Assembly: GCA_014549065.1 (NCBI GenBank)
Contig: JACDOX010000015.1
Location: 8,129,016-8,193,015 of the forward strand
Source: Cardinalis cardinalis
Lineage: Eukaryota > Chordata > Aves > Passeriformes > Cardinalidae
DNA length: 64,000 nucleotides
Direction of reading: 5' to 3'
Below the pieces are notes generated by a model. The model was given only the letters and a program-made list of their open reading frames with translations. It searched no databases and had not been told where the DNA came from. The position numbers and the translations under genes were made by a program. Below, piece after piece: positions 22,001 to 32,880 of this stretch. The first letter of the stretch is position 1, and each line of letters begins with the position of its first letter.

Positions 22001-25000
22001 GGNTCTAGAAGGCATTTTTTTTACCAAGCTGGATGAACAGCTTGGACAGGGAGGTGGTGTCTCATACATGCCACCTAGTAAGCAAANGAACTGAAGCAGA
22101 CTCTTCAGGCAGAGTGTGGCCAGCTTGTGGTTGAGGAGTTACAGATGCTCTTCATCATTCCTTAACTATTCATTACTGTTAGTTTTTCTTTTTTCCCCCT
22201 TGCTTAATTCCATTCAAGGAGAAAAANTTAAAACCCAACTCCACTACTGTACTTCCTAAATTCAGATGTAACCCCAAAATTTTTCAGCCAACAAGATTTT
22301 TTTTTTGTGAAGCAGTCAAACTGAGGCAGTGAAACTTAATTAAGATGAAGAATAAGTGCAATCCACTTTTGTAATAATAAAAACTGCCTGGTGTGCTAAC
22401 TGTGCACTGTATGCAGTAATTTGTAGCTTGCAAGGAGTGCACCATGGGGCAGCCTTTTGGTTGTGAAGGCTAAATCGTTTCTGTATGGTCTTCAAGTATT
22501 CATTTACCAAATAATTGATAAAATGAGCAAGTGAATGAGACACTAAGAGAGTGTGATCCAATGCCAAGTGCTGGTTTCCATAGTTGATTTTAAATCTACA
22601 TTATGCTAATGATGTTCATTTGGAAAATGTGTCCACTCCCTAACTTCTGCCGTTCAGTGTTCTGTTAATTGGATTCAGATGGTTGGACTGAAGCAGTGGT
22701 AGGGTTCATACACAGAGGAGTGTTCCAAGCAATTTTTTTTCTTTTTCNTATGCAGTCTTTCTAAGTTAGGGTTGCTTTCACTGTGGCTGGTGTCCAGCTG
22801 TTCTTGACCTCCCTCCTCAGAGGTCTGTCTGATACAAATGGGCACGGTTCTCCTGGGACAAATGAAGTTATGATCACTTAGACATGCTGAAGATCTCATC
22901 TGGGGTGTGACTCCTCTCCCAGTCCTGGGCTGGGTTGCTGGTCAGAGTTCATGAGTGAGGGGGTCTTTTTCACCAGGCTCACAGTGCAATTTGTAATTCT
23001 GGAAACACAGAATGTGTTGACTGGATTCTAACAGTGGGAAGAGCCTTTTGTTTCCTATAAAATGATATTAAGAGTTGGTGTTTCTGAGGCATTTTGACAA
23101 GGCAGCATGTTTGTCTGAAGTGATGCTCTGCTCTTATTTTCATCCCTATGCTGAAATTCAGAGCTATTCTATTATCTGGGCAGCCTCACTGAGCTCAAAC
23201 TGTATTTGGGGTTGGTGGCATTCAGTGTGATGAAATCAGCATCATTTTCCCAAGTAGCTGTTCTAACCCANGAGCCCTTGGTTGCTTTGAAGAGGAAAGA
23301 GAAATTGTGACTTTTTATGCAGTTGTGACTCTAATAAGTAGAGTTTTTATAATCAGATTTACTGTGCTCATAGGCTAACCAAAATTTATTCCCTGGTTTC
23401 AAAGAAAAAATAATTAGGGATGGAAACCTCTGTCTTTTAAACCAAAGTGTCTAATTTCTGTAAGAGGATTTTGTCTGAATTTCTGAAAGTCAGCTTCATT
23501 CAAGTGGCTATTTCTGAAAGTAGAATCAAACAAAGGCTTTTAGACACCAAGTATTGTGTGGTGATAGATATGCAACTGTTTCTACACATACTTGCTGCTG
23601 TTCCAAGTGAAAACACTTTTCTGAAGGTTTATAAAAGAAATAAGAGGGAAATTTAAAAAGACACGATGTGTGTTGGAAGATGGTGTTTTCACATGAACAA
23701 AATTAGTACTGAATTTACATTGTGAAGTTATAGTAAGCCTCAGAGCCAAGAGGGAAAATTAAAAGATTACTTAAAACCAACAATAAACATGCAAATTAAA
23801 AGTCATAAATTTTAAATGAAGTCATACACTATTAAAAATAAGCATAAAATTGCATACTAGTTTGGATGTGTAGTTTATAGAACACACCAAATGTTAAAAT
23901 TGGATGAAATTAAGAAAAACATTTTGCAAAGGCAAGTAAAATATCTGTTTAATTAGATTGTAAAGAAAGAAGATTAAAAGTAATATTTTTTGAAACAGTA
24001 ATTACTGTTTTTCAGAAGTAGTCAGGTTCCTGTGTGTTGATCTAAATTTACCGGTGATAGCAGATCTCTTTGGGGTCTTTTGTTTTGCTTGTGTCTTCTA
24101 ATTAATTTAAACGGCAACCACTACCTTTATTTTGTTTTCTTTGCACTGAACACACTGCATGGCTGTTTGCTCCACCACTCTGCCAGCTCATGAAAGCAAA
24201 TCTGGGAGATCAGCTCATCCCCTCTGGTTCNGAGAGGTTAAAAGCCAACTCATTGCAGGGGACTATACAGCAAGATAACAGGAAAGGCAGCTGAGGCCAT
24301 TGGGAGGTGGGCTGAGGTGCTGATGGGAGCCTGAGATGTAAATAAACCAGATTGCTCTCATTTCCTCTTTCCACTGTATTATGCATTCCAATAGCACCAT
24401 TCATCTTTATGACAGACACCTATTGCTTTAACTTTACTGCAGGCCACTGAAGTACATTAAAGTGGGCAGGAAATGGAAATAAATAGAGTTCAGTGGAGCT
24501 GCCCAATAACTGAACACGGCGCAGTCGTTTTTAGTGCGGGGTCACGCGGTTTGGAGCAGATTTATCCTATTGCCTGCTTTTGTTAGAAAGATGGGCCCTG
24601 TTTAAAAGAGATACCCTGATACCCTGTAATTTTTTTTATATAAGTGAGAAAATGTGCTTGGATTTTTATTTTTTTTTTCAAACTCTTTGAGATGCCAGAG
24701 ATGAAAAGAAATTGGGTTGAGTCTCAGCTGGGTAGAGTCAAGGGGATGTGTCTGTGTGCACTACCTCAGGTTGTGGCTGGAAACAGAATAATGGGAGTGA
24801 GATTTGAAGAAATCCTGCTAAGAGATAGAATGGGAGGAGGGCCACAGCCCACTGGCTTAAATTAACCTTCCACCTAAAGGTAGTGAGACATTACTGTGAA
24901 GAGGCCGAATGGAATTAGGCCTTNAGAATGTATCTACTTTTTTCCTAATTCCTGCACATATTGCTCACTTTGGAAATGTGGATAGCTTTCCTGCTTGTTC

Positions 25001-28000
25001 AGAGGAATGTTTTCAAGGACAGTGAAGTTACACTGCAGGTTCCAGATACCCTTAAGTCCCAGGAGAAGGGACTTCAGGTGAATTCTGTTTTTGTGAAAGC
25101 TTCATGTGTTTGTTTTTCCTTGATTGTTTATATTCTGATAAGATGAGGTCAGTGACTGAATGAATTAACAACATGGGTTACTTGAAGACTTAAAGCTCAT
25201 ATTTTCACTCCCTTGAGATTAGTCAGATAGTTGGAAACTTCTCTAAAAAAAAACCTTAGAATTCTTTTTTTTCCCCTTGATTGCATTGAACACTCTCTGG
25301 GTTTGCCGAATACAGTGCTTGCTTTTTTCTGTTTGTTTGTTTTCACAATGACTGCTATATAGTTGAAAGCAGGCATCAGCCTTCAAGGTATTTGTCAATA
25401 TAGAAGATACAAGGGAATATTTCACAATGTCTTGTAAGATAAAAACTAATTTGTAAGCAGCATGGCAGAGACCTGGAAGGACAATTAAGACAAAAAATCA
25501 TTAACATTGATTCTTGTGCACTNGGATAGTACATTCCTTTCTCCAAAAGCATCTTTTGAAAATGTTGTTCACCTCAATCTGTATTTAATTATACATTTCA
25601 ATGTGACATTCAATGATTCTTCTTTCTCTTAAATTATATTTATATCAAGACTTTAATTTAATTCAATTCAGAATACTGCTCTGGATACACTCTCACTGCA
25701 GAAAGCAGTGCCAGGCAAAATTGTGGGTAATTACTGAGGATGGTTGTTGGCAATTTGACTTTTCATCATTTGTTCGTCATCGTTTGTTCACACTCTGTGC
25801 ATAGTTCCTCTCTGAAAGGATTAGGTTACAGATGGGTGGGTATTACTGCAGGGACTTCTTAAGTGAGAATCCAGATGCTGTGCTGCCTCCTCTTCTCTTG
25901 CTTAGTTTGGGAGTTAGAAGTCAGTNGCTGCAGGTAAGATTCAAAGCTGGTATCTTTGTTTCTCTTTTTCAGTGGGAAAAACTCTCTATTCTTGTTAGTT
26001 GAACAGAAAATCTAACTGCTAACTCTGAGTACATGGGAAATTACAGATTGAGCTATAATTTCAAAAGAATTCAATTTAAGTGCNGTTATCACTGACAAAC
26101 TGCTTCAAGTTCTCAGAATCGTTCGGGCCCAGGAAGGTAATTTGGTGTTTTCATGCTTTGAAAACCTGGCTGTGACTTTGGTGTCTAAGCTGTAGCAGGG
26201 ATTTTTGGTGATATTGGCCTCTGGCCACGTCCCAGTTGCTTTGAGTTGCTTTGAGTTATGTCTGCAGTTTCAAGGGCAGTGGTCTGGGGATGTGGTGTTT
26301 TACAGTTGTGAAATGTGGGTTTTGTTTGTGTGCCCCACATGCTGCACGTGGTGTTACCCCAACAGCTGAGACCCTGCAGGGTCCTCCTTGCTTTCATGTG
26401 GAGGCAGCAGAGCTGAGCTCTTCCATCAGAGAGGGAAACCTCAATTACACAGACTGTTTCCTTCTGACTGTTGCAAGCAGCAGCTTCTGATGTGCTTTCA
26501 AGTCTGTGCTCCTTTTCCCTACTCCTGGTTTCAGAGGTAAAGCCTGAAGGCNGGCTTTGGGCTGAATGCTCCAGTGCTGAAGGAGATGGGTGTTTTGCCA
26601 GTGTTCTAGTGGGAGCACAGTCCTGGTTTTCCAAGTTTGCCATCNTGAACTTGCAGACCATTTCTGTGAGCCCCTCTCCTGTGGGCAGTTTGCATGTGTG
26701 TCTCTGAGCTCCCAGCAGCAGCTGGCAGCTCTCTTGTGTCTGTAAGAACTGCTTGCTGAAAAGCAGTGGTAAATTCAAGCATTCAGGAAATTTGTCCTCA
26801 TATAAGAACATGCAATTATCTCATGCCCTGACCTTGCTGGGGGCTGCTGGGCTTCTCAGTTCCTAGTGGGANCATTTATTTTACTATTCTAACAGTCTGT
26901 GATGTTTGAGTATCTAAAATTTGTATGCAGAAGTTAACAAGCTGAGTCTGAAATTAGGGTTTTGGTTTCTGCAGTGGGAGGGGAAGCTGTGAATGTTACA
27001 GCATCACAGTATTCTGCTTATCCTTCTTGTTCAGGAGGAAAGAAGAGCATTTGGAAAGTAGGTGTGACAAAGACAGCATAGTTTATTTATGCTGTGGAGG
27101 NACAAAAGAGTCATGTTCTTTGTAGCACAGCAGACTAAAGAGGGTTTGGAGCAGTGTTTGGAACAGAGGCTTGTGTTTTATATGTTTAATTTTTGTGCCA
27201 TTGCCCTCAGCAATTTGCACACCCCCTTTGTTTGGCTGGCCTGTCTGCTGGTGGGGCTGTAGCAAGGANGGCTTTGGCTGCTTCACCCCTCCCACGTGGG
27301 TGCCACACATTTGGTCGCTCAGGTTTTATTTCTTCCCTCTGTTAAACGCGAGAGTGTAACTCCCAGCCCAGCCTTGTTAGGGTGTGAGCTGCTGAAGCAG
27401 GGGCTCCCCAGGACCAGGCATTGTCACCAGGCAGGAAAACCTCTTTAATGGGGCTGGCTAAACTTTTAAGTCAGTTAATGTTTTTAACAGTAACTTGTGT
27501 TTCCTCTGGCCTTCACGGCCAACCATTAGCCAGGTGTTTTTGTCTCTCAGAGTGGAAAAATAAAAGTAATCTAACTATCCAGCTGGGCCCTTACTGCGGT
27601 GGAGAAGGTTCTCCACAACTGGAGAAGGTTGGCCACGATGCCAGCTGGGGGTCACAGAGGCTGCATGTGTGGCTTAAGAGGCTCCTTGTAAAGCTCGGCA
27701 AAATATAAGCATTGGACATGAGATGCCTTTTTCTTTTACTATNAATAACTTAGGAGGTTTAAATTTGGCATGCTATGTGCCTATAAGCTTTGGTCTGTGT
27801 AATTTTCTAAATATATATATNTTTAAATTTATTTTTGTTCCCCCCTTTAATATGACATCGACTTGATTTCTTCATAACTGCGAGACAGGCCTGACTCTGA
27901 TCTGCCTTATGCTGTAAACTGTGTTTATGGAGCTAGAATTGGGGTCATTAATTTTCTTTACATCAAAAGAAGTAATTTCTTTTAAATGAGAAGCCTGTTT

Positions 28001-30121
28001 CACCTAGTAATTCGCTTTAATTGCTTATTTGAAACTTTTGACATTTGATAGCAATTTAAACATTGCCAGATGAGGCTCGTGCAGTTGGGACGTGCAGGTG
28101 CTTCCTTGTGTGCCCAGCTTGGATCAAAGGAGTGAGCCCAGGGATGTGTGCCTGCTGCAGATGGGGCACCCCGTGCTGGAAGATGTTTTGGGGCTCTGTG
28201 AATAGATGCTGTGTGTCAGCCTCAGCAAGTATTTGCTCAGAGGGCTCTCTTCCCTTGGAGAAGTTTCNGAGGAGCACTGAGCACGGTGCTGTTTGTTTTT
28301 CTTGGGAGATAGACTGCATGGCCTTTGTTTTACCCGAGGCTAAATAGAGCTTGCAGCACTGAGTCTCTGATTTTTTTTTTTTAAGTCTAACCAATAGCAC
28401 TTTCTGCTGAAGGGATAGAAAAANGTTCCTAAAATATTAATTGCTTTTTTTTCCTGACTAATATCTCTTAATTTAGCATTGCCATCTTCTGGGAGGTTTG
28501 GTAGGAAAGAGTTTTCTTCCTCGTGAGGGTAAGCAAATGGTGCAACTTCAAAGGCATTTTTAGCAGGATCTAAACCTCAATAAAGAGAAGAGACAAAAAT
28601 CAAACAATGTCTTTCACTTCACTTTTTATGCTGATTCACTATTGTGAATCAGTTTATTGTTCAGCCAGTGCCAGGAGAAGCTTTTCTTAGCCTCAGAAGT
28701 ATTTTTAATTTTAAGTCAATAAACAATAATTTAGATTATTGCAGAAAGAGCAACTTTGATTAATGGCTTTTGGCTGTGGAATAATGTGATGCTAGATATA
28801 CTTGGAGTGGTTTCTGTCCACACAGCACTGTGTCTTGTGAGAGATTAAAACTATTGCAGGAGTAGTCCAACAGCTGAACATGAGATGAATTCTGTGCTGC
28901 TGCTGAAGAAGTTAAGCTGTATTTTAGTACTTTCTGAATTCAGAGCAAAGCCAAAGTACCAGTGCCAAGACTTCTTTAAAGAGTTTTATTGATGTGCATT
29001 GTAATTAAAACCAGAATGAGTTTTCTAATAGGACATTCATTTCCTAGAGAGCAATTGCAGCTTGGCATAAAGTAATACATTTTTAAAAACAAGTGCCAAT
29101 CTGGGGATATCCCCAGCATATGTTGGATGGCTGATTTACCAGCTATGTGTGTCCTACTTATTAACAAGAAAATTAAATATTTTCATTTGAAATAATTATA
29201 CAAATAAACCTTTGGCTGTGCTGTGATTTCATTAAAACCTTAATTGTTTAGAGAGCTCTGTGAGGGTGTGTGACGTTGGGTCAGGTTTACTGCCTGGTGT
29301 CAGGCTCGATAGCAGATTTANGACAGGGCTGGATTTAATCTCTTGACTAATCTTTACAGTAGCAGGCCTGGGATGGGAGGGCGTTTGTGTGTTGCAGGAG
29401 ATAGGTAACTCTATCTCTGAAGTGGAAACATGGTGCTGGGTTTTAAAATGTCTTTGCAGCCTTAAAATGAACTAGCCAAGGGCTGGTGGGGAATTGCTCT
29501 GTGGAAACAAAATAGGTGGTGCTTTTAAATCAGCCTCTTAGTGTGCACATTGTCACACCTTCACACATGGCTGTAGGCTCAAATCTATTTCTCATTAAAG
29601 CAACTGTAGCAGAAGGGAATATTGCAACCATCTGGGTTGCAAAGATCAGAAATAACAATCCTATGAGCAGCACCATGTAAACTGGCTTTTATGCCCCTTG
29701 ATTCATCATTTCTGAGGGTAAGGGCAGCAGGAAGTTTACCAGGTCACGCATTAATTTTTCAAAATACTTTCAAGTCTAATTTTCCTTGGTTTCTGATGGT
29801 GGTATGCCTTTGAATCAAGTTATATTTGTAGATTCAGCATCTCAACTAACATTGTTCCTGAGCATGGGAAACACGGGTGCTGTAGATGTCTCCAAAGGAG
29901 AGTTAATTAGAAGAATGAGCAGTTATCAAGAACACCGCAGCTCCACTGTTTAATTCTGATGATAATTTTCATGCTGGGTCTAATACAAATNAATTCACTT
30001 TTGGTTTATTAATCCACTGTGGGCCTGTTAGGGTATTCAGCAGGAAAAACGCTGAGAGTTACAGAACAGATGTAAAGTACTTCCGTGAGTGGAGAGCAAA
30101 TCAGAGAACTTTGTTTTTTCC
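22001..30121. other. Intron 1 unique sequence, no gene seen
   Basis: About 8 kb with no recognised transposon. Structured spots include CCAAGCTG/CAGCTTGG near 22025-22046, an 18-base palindrome at 23993-24010, a CpG cluster at 24516-24549 and a 9-bp hairpin at 28631-28652. The stretch 23650-24130 is very AT-rich. The 208-codon minus frame at 26185-26811 has no recognisable domain. Confidence 0.5.
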
Positions 30122-30154
30122 TCTTGTTTCTATCTTTCTGCATCACTTTAACTG

Positions 30155-30187
30155 ACCATGTTTCCCCCCCTTTCTTCACTTCTTTAG
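30155..30187 (+). other. KIF26A: Branch point, pyrimidine tract and acceptor of exon 2
   Basis: CTGAC (branch A about 30155) is followed by a TTTCCCCCCC and CTTTCTTCACTTC tract and TTTAG. Spacing from the branch A to the exon is about 32 bases, in the normal range. Confidence 0.75.
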
Positions 30188-30688
30188 GACCCACGATTAT
30201 CAGCTTTAATTTTTGACAAGCTTCAAGTGCCTGACTATTTACAGAAGAACAGGAATGAAGGAGAGAGCAGATGTGAAACCTGTGCCACTCACTTGAATCA
30301 GCTGAAGCAGGAAGCCATCCAGATGACGCACACCCTCAGCCAGACCAGCTACCCAGAGATGCCCGACCTCCCGCCCGGCGCCGGGGCAGTGACCAGCATG
30401 GTACCCAGGATGGTCACTGTCTCTTCCCAGAGGGACCTGCCCCTCCTTGCTGGGCAGGTGGGCAGGCAGCCTGGGAAGTCTCCCAATCTCTTCTCTGCGG
30501 CAGAGAGGAAGAAAGGACTGGGATGGTCTCAAGGCGTGGGCGGTTTTCCCAACTCCAGCGTTCAAGTGACGGTGGCCCCCAGCGGCCTCAGTGGTGCCCT
30601 GAGCTCTGTCACCATCCAAGCTCAGCAGTACCTCGAGGGCATGTGGAGTATCTCCAGAGTGAACAGCTTCCTGCCTCAGGCTTGTCTA
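30188..30688 (+). CDS. KIF26A: KIF26A coding exon 2, second CxxC and conserved N-terminal blocks
   Basis: This exon encodes 167 residues in phase 0 at both ends. It starts after a pyrimidine-rich acceptor (TTCTTTAG|GAC) and ends at CTA|GTAAGT. Residues 1-15 read DPRLSALIFDKLQVP. Residues 28-45 hold RCETCATHLNQLKQEAI, nearly identical to the KIF26B block RCDICATHLNQLKQEAI. A variable, Pro/Gly/Ser-rich linker follows. Residues about 141-167 contain a second conserved block, VTIQAQQYLEGMWSISRVNS, ending FLPQACL. The QQYLEGMWS...FLPxACL ending is what I recall for KIF26A; KIF26B has HQYLDGTWSLSRTN and continues differently. Together with exon 1 the exon supplies two CxxC pairs about 53 residues apart, a possible metal-binding module. 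The exon carries no N, unlike the flanking introns. It belongs to the non-motor N-terminus, upstream of the kinesin domain. Confidence 0.9.
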
Positions 30689-30694
30689 GTAAGT

Positions 30695-32689
30695 ACTGAT
30701 AATTCAGCTGCTTGGGTTTTGTTTGCATGTGTGTGGATGTACAGAGAGATANAGATAAAATTTGAGATCTATACATATTTATCTTTGTGGGGATCAGATA
30801 ATNGTATTCTAAGCCACGTTTTTCGAGAGCTGAAGAGTTAAAGAGCTTTGGAAGATCTTCTATGAGATGTCACAAGGAATTTGCTTTCTTATCTCACATG
30901 GTGGGATCCTTTCCTCAGATGTTTTTGCACCTATTTTAGTTTCACGTATGCAGGTGATGTTATTTGTCTGTCACATACCTGGTAACTCCTTTAGAAAAAC
31001 ACANAAGGCCAAGTTGGTCACACATGAAGCTCTGGGAGTTTCATGGGATTATATCAAAGGTGAACTTGGCCCTCAAGTCCAGTGCAGAGCTTCTAACTCT
31101 GCGTGCAGTTCAGCAGTTGCTGTTGATGGACTGTGATGCACAGCATTAATCTGCAGCTNAGATGTGTTGCAGAACAGTTTGCTGCTGAGGAAGGGGCTCA
31201 GGAGGTTGCTTCAGAGCCACATGCCTGTAAATGTCACTGCACTTGGATATTCAGCCTTGATGTTGTTTCACTGTATTCTCTGTGCATTGTAAGAACTCTT
31301 GTGGGAAATGGAAAAGCTTTGTAGAGGTGCACATTACCTTTAAAAGCAAATTCATTATGTGTCTGTCTATGGAACTGTGCTGAGAAGAAGGATACAGTAC
31401 GTGGCTGGTTTTGACTGATATTTATTCCTGACCAGTTTTCAGGTAGTGAATGGGGGAGTGTATGTAATAATGAAGTGTGTACAATTTGAAGTAAAGGTTT
31501 TCACTTAAAGATGACATAACAGATCTTGTGAGATCAGGTATTTTGGTGCCAAGCAGCTTTAAATTTAACATAATGCCTTATGTGCTGTTGTGTGTAAACA
31601 CTACCTAATATTGCTTGGTAGCCTCAGCTGGTTGAGCTCCAAGATCATCAGAGATAAATATTTGAGTGCTGCTGTGTAACATTACTTTTTCAGGCTGACT
31701 TGTTTTTCTTTCTAGAAAAGGCTTGGAGACTTGATTCCTACCTCCCATACTTTTCTCTCCTAAGGAAATTTGTGAATTCACATAAATTCCACCTCTGAGG
31801 GATTTAAACCCAGTGAATCTCTCCTGACATCAGGTCACTCACCAAGAAAAGGGAAAATGGCCCATTCAGCTCTTCATAGTTTATAAGGAACTTCTGCCAT
31901 GACAGATTTTCTCTAAAATGCTGCTCCATGCATTAGGGATCAATTTGGCCATGTATGGTATCTGATGTTACCTTTAAATTGCCTTCTAAGTTCATTGTAT
32001 ATCACAGAAATAGAGAAGGAAAAATGGGAAAGCTGCTGGGCTAAGAAGCCTGCACTCTGAAAGCAGAAGTATTTCCATTTGTCTGCTCATTCTTTGCCTG
32101 CCCTTATTCTTGTCCTAAATAATTCAGTAACAGCCAGCTGCAGATTTCTTCCTGCTTAACCATGCTGACTGATAGATGTGGTCTTCCCTAACCACTATGC
32201 TATTCTAAGATAAAACTGTTGCCTCATTTAACCCCTGTGAAGGAAAAATGTGTATAATGCAGCAGAGCTTAAGTGTGATTTAGAAATGTGCAAAGAAACT
32301 CAGTAGCCTGGAAAACAGTGACCTTTAACGAAAGGACAAACACTGTGAGTGTTGGAGGCAGCTTGGATGTGATCCAGTCNTCTGCAAGGATCATTTAGAT
32401 TTATAAGCAGTTTTTGGAGAGAAGCTAGTCTTCAGTTGTTTTATCTCTCCTCTCTCTTTATTTATTTTATTCATTTAAACCCGAATGTAGTTACTGCAGA
32501 CTGTGAGTGCATCTCTTTCCAGATGGTGCTTCTTGTGTCTGTCAGAATTCTTCCACTGCCTTTTGTATTGTTAAGAGCCTTGTGTCTGATGAAGTTGTTT
32601 GGGTGGGTGAGGCAGAAAGTGCTTCCCCTGCGCTCTTCCCCTGAGGAATCACAGGTGTTGAAGGAAACAGGACTGGAGAGATTTCAGGA
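30695..32689. other. Intron 2 unique sequence, no gene seen
   Basis: About 2 kb of ordinary AT-leaning intronic DNA directly after exon 2. No repeat or coding signal recognised. Confidence 0.5.
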
Positions 32690-32880
32690 AACAGCTAGTC
32701 TGGCCCTTGTCTAGGATAGTATCCACTGCAGGACGTTCTTGTCCAATGCTTATCTTACATAATTCCACAATTTTTCAAAGACTGGGATTTTCCCAGTTCT
32801 GTTGATTCTCACATCTGAACTTCCTTCCCTATTAGAACTAAGTTTATTTGATGTATTTAATGTTTTTTTTTTTACTGGTT
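32690..32880 (-). mobile_element. Old CR1-like LINE fragment, 3' region
   Basis: CTAGTCTGGCCCTTGTCTAGG, CACTGCAGGACGTTCTTGTCC and AATGCTTATCTTACATAATTC follow the antisense 3' part of an amniote CR1 that I know from turtle and crocodile genomes (CTGCAGGATC-TTCTTGTCCAATGCTTATCTAACC). The match is interrupted and then fades near 32880. It is probably a very old insertion. Confidence 0.6.

Larger units (their letters stand above)
152..30187 (+). other. KIF26A: KIF26A intron 1 (about 30 kb)
   Basis: The intron begins with GTAAGTG at 152 and ends with a long pyrimidine tract and TTTAG at 30183-30187. Both flanking exons meet in phase 0. A good branch-point candidate, CTGAC (branch A at about 30155), lies some 32 bases before the acceptor, followed by a CT-rich tract that includes seven consecutive Cs. 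No other open frame in the intron has both flanking splice signals and a recognisable domain. The repeats and structured pieces inside it are listed separately. Confidence 0.85.

Noticed and set aside
26185..26811. 208-codon minus-strand open frame
   Set aside because: No recognisable domain, no splice or promoter context, and the peptide composition looks random. Frames of this size are expected by chance in 64 kb, and the Ns remove possible stops.
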